Assembly (NCBI GenBank): GCA_013399015.1
Contig: VWZX01010410.1
Location: 310,001-374,000, forward strand
From: Galbula dea
Taxonomy: Eukaryota; Chordata; Aves; Piciformes; Galbulidae
Direction of reading: 5' to 3'
DNA length: 64,000 bases
Under the pieces are notes generated by a model. It saw nothing but the letters and a program-made list of their open reading frames with translations, was not told the DNA's origin and did not search any database. Shown piece by piece: positions 12,788 through 24,900 of the stretch; the stretch's first letter is position 1, and each line of letters opens with the position of its first letter. A program made the translations under genes and the position numbers.

Positions 12788-12801
12788 GTCACGTGACGTC
12801 A
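12788..12801. promoter_or_regulatory. Overlapping palindromic E-box (GTCACGTGAC) and full CRE (TGACGTCA)
   Basis: GTCACGTGAC (12788-12797; USF/MiT-TFE/CLEAR type) shares four bases with a perfect eight-base cAMP response element TGACGTCA (12794-12801). It lies 92 bases before the RIC8B ATG in the CpG island, a typical proximal-promoter position. Confidence 0.7.
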
Positions 12802-12810
12802 GGGGGGCGC

Positions 12811-12839
12811 GGGGCGGGAGGTCAGGGCGCGGTGGGGCG
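12811..12839 (+). promoter_or_regulatory. GC boxes (Sp1/KLF)
   Basis: GGGGCGGGA at 12811-12819 and GTGGGGCGG near 12832 form two GC boxes just upstream of the RIC8B start. Confidence 0.55.
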
Positions 12840-12892
12840 GTGGCTGCTGCCGGCGGAGCAGGAGAGGACGCGCCGGGCGGCGACCGGCGGGC

Positions 12893-12979
12893 ATGGAGTT
12901 GGGTACGGTGCTGGAGGCCGTGGAGGGGCGCGGTGACGCCAACGCGGTGGAGCGCGTCCTGGCGCGGTACAACGAGGAG
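12893..12979 (+). CDS. RIC8B: RIC8B coding exon 1
   Basis: 29 codons from [12 protein letters not shown] to LARYNEE, donor GTAACG, phase 0. It encodes the first helices. GC-rich, part of the CpG island. G at -3 and +4 supports this start. Confidence 0.93.
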
Positions 12980-15900
12980 GTAACGGGCCGCTGAGGAGGG
13001 CGGGCGTCTTTCCTTTCGCCTCCGCGACACAAGCAGTCCCTTCCGTCCCCATGCCCACGGCGGAGTAGCTGCCCAGGCACAGGGCCGTGGGCGTCCCGCC
13101 ACTCTCGCCGCATTGGGCTCCTGCAGCTACCCACCGGGAACCGCTTATGCTTCCGTTCCCCCAGCTAGCGGCTACGGGACCTGGAACAGCCTACCTTCCT
13201 CCCTTGTGCAGGGCACTACGGCGGTACCGGGGTGGTGAGCGAGGGCGGTGCCTAGAGGAAAGTAGACTTTCACGGGAGCCAGCGGTATCGCCAGTAGATC
13301 AAACCCTTTGCTAGGCTTGGCCCCTCCCGGGGCTTCTGACATGCAGTATGGTAGGTTATCCAGCTATAAAAAGAGCTATTCCTGTGTCAGTTTGTATCAA
13401 AAGTCTCCTAACCTGCGTGTACCTCTTGGAAGAACCTGTCCAAAATAACACTGAAGTCTCTCAGACAGTGGCGTTGTGTACCTGCTCACCTGCCCGAGAT
13501 GCTGCCCTTTGTAGCCTGGACTAGCCTCATAGGAATGTGAGAGAAAGGCCTTCAGGCCCCTTCGGCAGGCACTGCCGTGAGAAGAGGGTGTGCGTAAAAT
13601 GGACTGCAAACCTCACCTGGTTGTTCAGCTTCTCTGGCCAAGCAGAGGGAAATGGGGAGGCAACTAAAAGCAGGGTTACAACAGGTTGAGCTTTTAATGC
13701 TGACAGGTGTTAAAAGACTGCCTGGTCTGCTTCCATCACAGTGTGATACACGTATGCTAAGTTAAGAATTAAAGGGATTTCCTGATGATGTTGGAAAGCA
13801 GAACTTGGGAGTGGATCTAGATGTTAGGTAGATTATTTTATTTTTTTCCTCTGCTCCTTTGACAGGGACATTTTGGCACCTAGATTGTAGTAGGGCAGTA
13901 TAGGCAATTTCTAAAGATCACGTCTCAACCCATGAGGGGACTATCCTTTCTTTAGACACTTCTGTGATTGGTACACTAGTTTCTAAAGCTGGTACTAATT
14001 AAGAATTTGGCTTTGGATGCAATTTAAATGCTGTTATGTTGACCTATCTGCTGAAATGTAGGAATCTGTTCCGGGAATCAACATTCAGATTTTTAGTTAA
14101 GGATTCCTAGCTCTGTGGTTAGGGGAAAAGGCAAATTATTGTGGACTGGTGTATGGTTATTCTTCAGCCTTCAGGAGATGGCTTGGAAGTTTGCTGTCTT
14201 AAGTACAATATGTTTGCAGTTACTACCATTGTTAAGACTTAAATCTTCTCTCAAACTTGAGCTTCTAGAAGAAGATTGAGCAATACTCTTGATGTAGGCT
14301 GCCATTGTGCACATGAAATTCAAATACAGAGATTGATGCAGCTGCAGAGCAGTCTCTCTGAAGGACTGGTAGATCTAGAGTTTACTAGACACATCTGTTT
14401 TAACTCACTGACCTCTATGGGGTACAGAGGAAGAAATCTAATTGAAGGAACCTTTTAGGTCCTGTCTTTACTCCTGAAAATGGGCCTTTTGTTAAAAAGC
14501 AAAAAGCACACACAAACACTGTTTTTTAATGTTGCTGTACTGGATTTTATGCCTCATCAATGGCTTCCTCAGATGAATTATTTAGGCTTATGTTGAATTC
14601 TCGAGGACAGAGTGAGAGCTGGTGTGGTTTTTATTCTGGCATTTCAAGCCTTTGAAGTCTTGGAGTTGTGTGTAGCTAAATATTTCTTTTGAAGTGGGAT
14701 GGGAATCTTTTACTTCTGTCTCAATATGACATTTCTCTTACTGTGTTTCTTGTTAAGAAGTTTACCTTAACGTTTCCTACATTTCTATTTCTGTGAAATG
14801 TGTTATTTACTCTGATACATTGCCTGTGGGCCAGCAAAGACTGTGGAGAGTACTCCAGATTGCAGATCTTCTGGGCTTTAGGTTTTGTACAAATAACAAA
14901 ATAAATATGTTTTAATTGAAGAGAGAGGATGGACTAAATATAGTTTTAAGGTGCAGGCAGCTATAGAAAAACTGAGAGAAATTAACAGGTCTGTTCTTGC
15001 TCCTCTATGCTGTCCTGTTTGCAATGATAATTCCAAATCTCGGTTCCTCCAATGCTTAGACTACTTACTGTCACTGCTTTTCTTTTTGTAAATTTCCAGA
15101 AAGGTTTACATGCAAATGCAGGTTGCCTTCTTTTGGTTAATTGCTTATCATGTGCTTGCTTTTGGTTGGCATTTTGCTGAACTTATGAAGGTCACTAGTG
15201 TTATTGGGAGCCTTGTAAGAGACAGGAAAGAAATCCTGAAAGATCTAACTTGACATTTGTAATTCTTGGTGGTAGGGTGTATATCCAAGGCCTTTCTGTG
15301 TAGTTGTGAGCTTGTTTCATGGAAGGTAAGAGGCCTGCTAATGTGCTATGGATGGTCACTTTCATTTTTCAATTGCTTGCATGAGGTAGCAAGTTGTGTA
15401 CTAGAAGTAATATAAATTGAGATTTTTACTTTTTTTATGTTGTTCCATCATGATTAATCATTTGACCTGGATGTTTTAAATTGTCATTAAAATAACTGGT
15501 ATTGTTGCTGTTTTCTTTCACTGACAAAATAAACTTTGTCACATGAGTAATAGTTCACTAATAACATACTTCAGGATGCTAACAGAGCTAGATTCAGCTA
15601 CTATTAGAAAATGTTAACAGGAAATAAGTACTTGTTAGACCATGTCTATTTTGTGTTTAATTGTACCAGAGAAACAAATACCTTGATAAAGTGTTTGGAA
15701 GTTTCTACACTATGGAAACTGGTAGTTTTTGCAGTAAGGCGTACTTGATTTCTGCTACTGGTTTTCTGGGCAAGATTTTAGTATGGTTGTTCTGTTTTAG
15801 GATGCTTTAAAGTGCAGCCAAAAGCTTGTGAACAAGAACTGCTCAGGGAAGTCTGAGCAATAAGGCATTCAGAAAACACAAGTCTATAGCTGATGTTTTT

Positions 15901-18900
15901 CACCCTATAAAGTGCCATGTGTGAAGTTGTTAACTCACATCAGAAATACAGCCCACAGATAAAGGATTCCTCTGCCCTAATAGTAATTGTGAAATTGTCA
16001 GCTGCTGTCACTTACTGAAGTTTTTGCTTTTGGGTAGAATGGGAAAAGGACAGGAGTTAACATTGTTATAGCTTCATTATTTGAGGTTGGTTTTAACCAG
16101 GCTCCTGAATTTTTATAATAGTTTTGCAAATATTGCACACATAGCAGCTGATGTTCACAAATACAAACTCTTCTTTTTTTACAGAATAGGACCGTATTCA
16201 GGTTTGATCCAGCAGATGAAGACAAAAGAAAAGTAAGTAAAGTAGGCTGAAGAGCTGCATGCCTGCTCTGGTTAGAAGTATAAAAAAAGTAAAAGCAGTC
16301 TCTTCAGTTAGCTGTCATTGTGAAATGGTGCAAGTAGTGATTATAAAGGTCTGGTTTGAATTTTTTTTGTTTTTTTCAGTGTGAGAGACATAATTTACCC
16401 ATTCCACATTTTTCTGAAGGATGAAATTTCCCTAGCAAAAAACCCTGTCTTGAATAAAAGTGGTAACAGAAAAGCCCATAAATAATGTTGTTGGGCACAG
16501 ATGTACAGATTTGGGATTGGCTGGAGGAATAATAATGCTCTTGTGTCTACTGAGATGAAAGTCTTTTAGTATGCTTTTCCATTTTTCTCTCAGCAGATAA
16601 CAATAGGTTAGGTAGATTTCTTGTCTGTTTTAGATACTTAAGAATATTGGAGATTAAGATAAAAGGATAGTACAGAAGCAATCTGTGGAGCTGTAAGGGA
16701 GACAGCTACAGAGACTGTTAATCCAAAGGTAGCTATAATCTGCAGAATGCATGTTGTGTGTGTCAGGTTCCAAAGATGGGAAATGTTTGTGTTACATCAT
16801 GGAGCTGTACAGGTGTGTCAGGGATTAACAGGTTCCTTGAGATCCCTTCACAGCCTCACATTTAAAATTTAAACCTTGGACATTTACTTATATTTTTCCT
16901 CTCGCTGTTGTTATTTTTATGGCATAATGTGTAATTACAAGACCCTTCCTTTCTATTCTCTAATTAGATTTCAAGCTGATTTGCATATTTATTCAGAAAA
17001 TGTTCATTAGTGAATGAGGCTGCATGTTTCCACTATTTCTGACGTAAACTCTAAGCTTGAAATCAGAATTGCAAGATTCCTGCAGGGATAGCTTGTCTCT
17101 AATTGGACACACATTGACTCATTTCATTATTTTGTGCAGAATCTAAGTATTTTCAGGTATTAGGTCTTTTTCTGGTAGAAATGTGTGGGGTAGGTGTTTC
17201 TGTTCTTCTAATTTACAAAAGCATCAGTTATGTGTATTATAATCTTAAGTTAAAATTCTTTATTAAATAACCTCTTAGCTTGGATTTATCTATGGCTGTA
17301 TTTAAAGCTGGCATTCAGTAATGTGGTGATGGACTATATGTGTCCTTTTTGATCTATAGAAGAACTCAGATTGGATGTTGATTTGGTTTTTGTATTGTAT
17401 TTTTGTTCTTTAATGTCCATCACTTACACCTATTTTTACACTGAGAATGATAAAATGTCTAGTCAGGAAAACTGAATGCTAAGTAGAGAACATAGGAAAT
17501 AGGTTAGAAGCCAAATTGGAAAAGCTAAATGAAGACAATGACTGTTGGGTGGGTGTAGGATTTTCTCTGTCAGGGTTTTGGGGTTTTGTTTTTGTTTTTT
17601 TAACAGCCAGTACTCAAGTGCACATGCCTGATGTACTTAGTATCTATCCAGCATTGAGTACTCTCATTCTTCAGTGAAGATAAATAAAAATGCTTTAAAT
17701 GGAAAGGTAAAATAGTACATACTATTGCTAAGAGCAAGCCACTAAAGTTGTGACCAAAATTAATGGGGGTTACTTAAAGCCTACATGATGTAGCCTCATG
17801 CTAATTCAAAAACAAGTTCCATTTTTTTGTTTGGTATTACCAAAATATACTTGAGTTAATAGTATTTGCAATTCTGCTGCTATACGCTTAGAATTATTAC
17901 AGTGAAAGAATTTAGACAAAGTATCACAATCCTTAATGAAGTCACTTGAAGTAGACTTGAAGTTCAGGTGTGGGAACAAATACAAAAGGACTTCAGGATT
18001 TTGTCTTTTGTTTCTGGTGCTATTGGAGACTTGCCATATAACTCAATGAATGCAGTACATACTTCTTGCTAGTCTCTTGCTACCTATGTGTTTGTTTGTG
18101 CCTAGGAGTAAATTTACTTGTAGCTATGTAGTCCAGCAAGCCTCACAGACTTTCTAAGTCATTTGTGTCTATGCAAGAGTGCATGTAAAAAATCAGCAAT
18201 AGCAATACAAGCTTTTTCTTTGCCTCGCCATGCAGCTTCAGCTGTAACCTTAGAATTACAGCAAGGTTGTGCCTATAGTGTAATTGTATTGCAATGTAGG
18301 TGTAACTGTGCTTTACGCTTTTCTACGTTGAATAGTGTTTGGGAGAGGACAAGATCTGTACAACATACAAAAAATAAAAGACAAAGGTCAGAACTATGGC
18401 TTGACTGTAGAAGCTGGGTAAATCAGACAGCAAAAGTTATTCTGCTGTAATATGGCTTTGACATCACAATGCTTTAGGCTGTAAGCTAACTAAATCAACA
18501 GTGAGTTTGTAATGGTGAGCTCCAGGAGGAAAGCAGGTTATTTCCTATCAAGCTTGTCTATCTGGACATAGACACAGGACTTGAATACATCACATGATCA
18601 TAAAAAAAAGATTGTAATGCAAGCTGTTACTTGTCCTAGTGTTTTTGTTTAATGATGTACGTGTCTGTGTTGGCCTATACAATGGGTGCTGTGGATACAA
18701 ATCAGTGGCAATCTGTATTGTGCTGTGAGATTTACTCAGGTACCAGGCAGATTAGCTTGGTGCCATTTCTTCTTAACCTGTAATATACTAACAAAAAATA
18801 AGAATTTCTGAAAGCCTGTTTTCAGTTTTTGTATATAAACAATATGGAAATTGCCAACCAGAGGTAAATGTGGTCTGGAAGAGTGGCTAAAATTAAGGCA

Positions 18901-21900
18901 ATGTGGTTTCTTCAGAGGACCTTAACCAGCTTTTAAACATGTAAAATATTTATTTCTCTCAACCAGCCAAGAAGTTCTTGACAGCATTTTGGTGGAAAAG
19001 GTTGAGTCTTCAGAATGGCAACGCTTCACAGCAGTGTGGCATGGTGATGCAAACAGTTGGTTCTTTAGGTCTGTGCTGGAATCAGCTTCAAAAGATCTGG
19101 TTATTTTACTGGGCATTCACCTTGGAGGGAGATGTTGGGTGTAGTGTCTCTTTGATGTGGTACAGTGGGTACTTCAGCTCAAGCTTCACATGTCCTAATA
19201 CAAAAAAAGGAAATTTTTTAGAACCACTTTTTCATCGTTCAATAGCTTTGATCTTCATTATTTATACCTTGACAGGTTCAAATCCTGTTTCTGAACACAT
19301 CTGTGATGTTTACAGACTTAAAATGGTAAGGAAGTCACAGCACATTTTTCTGTCCTGGAAATGTCTAAGTACTAGTTCCCTAGTTAGACGTGGCATTCCA
19401 CAACTGGAAGGAGCTACAGCACCATTTGCGTAGGTGATAAAACAGAAAAAGTAAGTCTATCCAAGAGAGAAAGCAAGAGTGTCTTTTATAAAATGGAATG
19501 AAAATGCTGATTTTTGGGGAGAGGAAGGGGGGGGGGAAAGAAAGCAGCCAAGTGTAAGGGTATTACTCATAAGCCATATACTTACCTGAAATGGTAGGGT
19601 CTTCATGATTAACACATTCCCTCTTCAGCTCCTTGATTTTGTCTGCTTTGCCTTTTGTAGTACTTAAAACATCTGGTTTCTACTCTGGCTCTAGCAAAGT
19701 GTCTTGGATCAGTCTTGTAACAGAAATCTTTCTAAAGTTTGAGATCAGTTTTCTTGATTTATTGTTTAGGTTCAGTAGGAACATAATGAATCTAAAATTC
19801 CAGGCCTCCTTTAGTGGGAAGAAAATCATTGAAACAGTTTTTTCCCCAATGTTACCAAACCTTTTAAAGGTGTTGCAATAGGTGGTAAATCATAGCAAGT
19901 ATATTGTGGGACTTTCTCCTAATGGTATATGTTGTGTGGGGAGATTCTGTAAGGTTGTGAACTGTGCCATATTGAACTTTGGAAGGATGGAAAGACTAAA
20001 GTATGTTGATGGAGCAAGATACTGTAACATTGAAATGTCAGAAGAATCTTGTTATTAGACAGTGCTGTTGATACTGGGATGCTTCTGGGACGTCAGAGGG
20101 TTCCTGCAGCCACAAAAGGCACAGAACTCCTCTCAATAACATTGTTGCAAGCTCTTAACATGTGTTAGTAAGTGTCCTATAAAAATACTGAGCTCGAGTG
20201 CATCTGAGGGCACGCATTGTGGTATCTTTGTATCAGTTGTTCTTGTTACTGTTCTGACTTCACTGAAACCACTTAAGTGAGTACTAGTCTGTAAGAGAAG
20301 AAAAGTTACTAAGTATCCCTCATTCGTACTAAACATTTCTTTCTAATTCCCTCTGGTTCCATCTGGGAAAAATCTCATCTGGGATTTTTCAGCTTTTACA
20401 TCTCTTTGGGTTTATGTCAAGTCAGTGAAACCCATCTCTCCTTTGAAAACCATTCTTTCACCACTGGGTTACAGAGGTTATAAAGCGTTTTACCTCCTTA
20501 ATCAGTGGGAAGAGCAAGGAGGGCAGCTGAGAGTACAGCTGTGCAATATTTCACCTTTCTGTGACTGAACCAGTTGTTTATTCCATGGTTTCTGAAAACA
20601 CAGATTACTGTGCATGTTCCTTGCCTTACCTGTAAAGTGGTGTCTAGTCTAAGCGCTCACACGCTTAAACCTGTAACTTGAACCTTTGCCATGTCAGAGC
20701 TGACAGGCTCCTGCCAGACAGACCTACCTCCTGCTGTCCATAGAGCTTGAACAACGATGTTTTGAAGTGAAGTAGAACTGAATCCTCAAGGAATACAAGT
20801 GTACACCTTCCCTCTGTGCCCACATCTATACACAAAGACTAAGCAAAAATTGGGCATGGCCTTCTCAGAAAAGATTATCTAAGTGCCCGATTATTCAGCA
20901 CAGTTGATTGTTACATAAGTGTTGTTTTGACTTCCAGAGAAGGTGAAACCTTGAACTAAAGTTTCAAATACTCTTGGGCTTATTTTCTTACTGCCTTGGA
21001 TGTTTAACTCTGAAACCTAATAGAAGAGTAATACAATTCCTTTATGCTTTTAATGCTGCTTCTGTTAGTAAAAATGATCAGCCAAAGTTCTTATTCAGCA
21101 ATTCCAAGTTATGCCTCTTTGCTCCCAGAATCTCTTATGTCTGCCGTGCCAAAAACCTAGTTTATTTTTGGTTTTCTGCAATGCTGTTTTACATAGTCTA
21201 CTGAAAACATAATAAGCATGTAAAATGCTTAATTTTGCCTTATATGAGATGGAGAGGTACTTGGTTTTAAGAGAGGCTTCTAAAGAATTTTGAAAACCAG
21301 AGAAACTTAAGAGTTGTAAAAATTAATTTGCAGTTTATTGCAGTTACTACTTTCTTTCATTTACCTGAAAACTGGGTAAAGTCTGCTATGAATCTTCATG
21401 TTTGTAGTCAATTGGAAGGTAAGTCTGGAATAGATAGCAATACAATAGCAGACTTATACACCTTGTTGGGGAAATACAGTTCTTTGTGAACTTTGTGTTT
21501 GGCACTGCAGCTGATTTCATTAAACATTCTCACAGCTGAACAGCTGCAGAAGTAGGCCAAATTACAGTAAGAATGTTCTTCTCTTGAACATCTAGAGACA
21601 ATTTAATTAAAATTGAAAATTGTGGAAAACATGAATCAGAAGATGAGATAACTTGAGGGACTTCAGCCAGTGAAGCAGAAGGAAAGCATGACCTGGTACT
21701 GCTTATGATGTTTTAATCCTCCTAAATTATTTGCTCTGGGACATGTTACTTGATGAAGCCAAAGATATGGCAGCTTCTGTTTCACCCATGCTAAAAGAGT
21801 GGGCAAGCACTCACTGTTAGGTCTGTAACTTTTCTTTCCCAGCTATCAAAGAGGAGGGGGGAAGACACTTGATTTTTGTGGATAGTTCTTTAAAAAGCTT

Positions 21901-24900
21901 CAGTTTTGTTTATGTTAGGTCTGTAACTTTTCTTTCCCAGCTATCAAAGAGGAGGGGGGAAGACACTTGATTTTTGTGGATAGTTCTTTAAAAAGCTTCA
22001 GTTTTGTTTATGTTAAGTCTGACAAGTGTAGTGAGAATATCGTAAGTCTAACGTACACTGTTCACCATGTGCTACTATCACTTGCTGTTCTGTCAAGGTG
22101 GGTATATTTATGCCTTGAAATATACAAAGAAGTCTTAAGAACATTGATCTTGAGAAATGAGTGAGAGTGATACAAAACCAAGCACACCTCTTATGTTTTG
22201 CTGTTGTAGAAGTTTTGTTCTTGGACTTTTCGGGCAATTTTTTTACTAATGCTTTGTCACTGAGGAAAGTGCGAAATGGAAACATGTATTTCCAAGTCAA
22301 TTTGACAAGCGATTGGGGTTGTTTTCCTGACTTTAAACTGAACTTGATTGCTAAGAAGTGTACCTCTCCTGTTACTTACAGCACCTATGGCATAACTTAA
22401 AAATGAAGGTGCAGAAAAGAAAGTATGCACTCTATTCTGTAATTTTCAGTGAACTTTTGTTGTTCACCTTTGAATTGCAGCTTCTCTAACACTAAATAAT
22501 TTGTGTCTAAATTAAATCCTGTGTTCTGTAAAGCGCTAGTGTTTGCTTGGGTTTGAATACTTGCAGAATGAAAACTATATTATCTTGTTCCTGCTGTAAT
22601 CTTGTCTGTGTAAATAAAGAGAATGATTTGCCAAAGAGGAAGAAGTGAATAAAGGGAAATTGTCTCCTTTTCTCACCAAGCCATTTATTACTCTGGTGTT
22701 GAGAAGCTACAGTAAGTTCTGCTGATGTAATGTAGCCCAAGTTCAGTGGTCTGTGAAGTGAAAAAGTGAATATAGGTCAAGTGTGCTTTCTGAACATCTT
22801 CAAACACAAAAAGGAGGTGGAAAAGGACCTCACATGCAGGCATCTCAGGAGGAAAGAGCAAGATCATGAACTACCTGCTTTTTTTTCAGAAGCACCTAGT
22901 GTCCCCAGCTGAGGTTGAACCTGGAAAATACAAGCACCTGCTAATAAGCACTTACAGTGCTCCCCTCTCCTCCCCTGCCCCAATCTAATTAGTATGTAAA
23001 CAACCATGGGAAAAGAAGATGGAAGTAGAGAGATGATCCCTTTTTTGTGCTGAAAGCTCCACAACATGTATGTGGCTGAGCAAGGAAGAAAACACAGATC
23101 TTTTGTATCTCAGGATATTATTTTTCTATAGGGCTGTGTTGCTTTTTAACATCAAGTGTTTATGCTGTTAGGATAAAGGACCACAATGCATTAATATTGC
23201 TAGTCAAGACAAGATGACAAATGCATGTTTCTGGGCTCCCTGTTTCAACACACAATTTTCAGATGTTTTACCATTACTCATGCTACAGTGTAGACAAAAG
23301 GAACTGTGTGTATCTATCTTACCATGAAACCTGAGAGTTCTTGGATTTTAGGAGAGTTAATGTGTTTTCCAATAAAAAAAACTTCTAAAAGGCCAGAGAC
23401 TGCCATTGTTCTGTGGAAAAGTGTATGAAAAACACTTCTTGCTGTAGCACAATTGATGAAAATCAAACTCCCTTCTGACTGTTGAAAGGATAGATTTCAA
23501 AAAATGTTAAATTCACACAGTGTTTTAGGGGACAGCAATAAAACCCTGAAACTAGGACAGTTAGATGTTTTGTGAAAGAAGAGGTACCTTGGTGTCCGAG
23601 TTCTTTCACTTGCTTTCATTTCTGACCACATAAAATCTATGCCCCTTAGTTTATGCTATACTAAAAGCCTATAGAGCAGTAAAAGAAGCACTACCTAAAG
23701 ATGATAATGCTATTGTGGTCACATCCTTTCCTGTTTCCCTTCTCTCTGTGCACCACTTCCTTCACACTCTCATGGAGAAAGCAGAAAATGTGCTGTATGG
23801 CATTTGGTTTTAGTTGTCTGCAAGGCAGTTTCCTAATAGGATGAATTTTGTTTCATAACTTTCCATGGATACCTCTTCAACTATAATTGGATGCTCTGTG
23901 TTTTCCTAAGCTTCTGTTGGCATTTGAGATCAGCCAGCAGTGGTTTGCTGTTACGGATTTCAGTGCCATTGCAAGTGGTAGAATTGTAACCAAATGCTGG
24001 TTCCTTTAGCCACTCTGATGGCTTGCCAGGGTCTAACTTCAGAGAACTTTGTTACCAATTCCTACGTGTTTTTCACTTATGTGAATTTTGCATCTTAAAA
24101 AAAAAAATTGCTTTTTGCTGTAATGGTTAGGAAGATTAGTAACCTGTTTTTAAGCATGAGATGGTTAGTCGTTGTTATAGTATGTATAAGACTATATAAC
24201 TAATGCTTTTAAAGATTAACTTTAGCCTTGTTTACATTGTGAAATCTCTTATACAGCCAAAGCTTCAGGAATATGTAGGCAATTAAGCACTTTACAAGCA
24301 CACCAATGGTTTTGGTTTTTATAGATGTAAGAAGGAGGCTACACCTCAGATAAAAAAAAAAGTGTGTTCTATTTAGTATTGATCTTAAGTACAGCTATTC
24401 AGAGTTAAGAATCTTCTGTTGCTGCATTTCACTGAGCTTTGAAGCCAAGAGATGAAGTTTTTTATAATCTTTAATTAAATTGCAAGGATAGGCTTCAAAT
24501 ATATGGAGGGACGGTCAGGCTCCCACCTCCCATGGCAAGTCAGTGGGAGTTTGTGCCCTTTGGGATCACCCCTGCAGTGCTTTTGACATTTTGCACTGAC
24601 ACTTCCATAGCAGCAGGTGGGTACAGCTTATGCAAAAAGAGGAAGAAAATCAGTCTGAATCTGGGACAGTTGTTCTCTCTTTCTAGTTATATGAGCATTC
24701 AGGTTTTATCTGACTGAGATTAAAGACCAGAGTACCAGATGCAAGATGTGTATAGGCTTTGCCACTAAGAAAAATGAGTGGAAACTCCCCTTAATTTCAT
24801 GGGGTATTGATCAGATCAGATAATTTATAAAGTGATCCTTGGTATTTGAAGTCATAGAAGAAGCCTTCAGCACTGTTAATGTTTTTGCTATATTTATTTA

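Larger units (their letters stand above)
12480..12892 (+). promoter_or_regulatory. RIC8B: RIC8B CpG-rich promoter and 5'UTR
   Basis: GC and CpG density rises abruptly here and stays high to about 13.1 kb, in contrast with the AT-rich flanks. This is the signature of a CpG-island promoter. It contains a ZNF143-like site, CCAAT box, GC boxes and an overlapping E-box/CRE, all within about 250 bases of the RIC8B ATG. No TATA box is evident, so dispersed initiation is likely and the exact start site cannot be fixed. Confidence 0.8.

Noticed and set aside
12755..13134. Overlapping minus-strand frames opposite RIC8B exon 1
   Set aside because: Stop-poor because of the CpG island; Pro/Arg/Ala-rich shadow translations with no family likeness.
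18978..19433. 151-codon frame in RIC8B intron 2
   Set aside because: Lies inside an intron, has no recognisable domain, and contains no reverse-transcriptase or retrogene-like motif.
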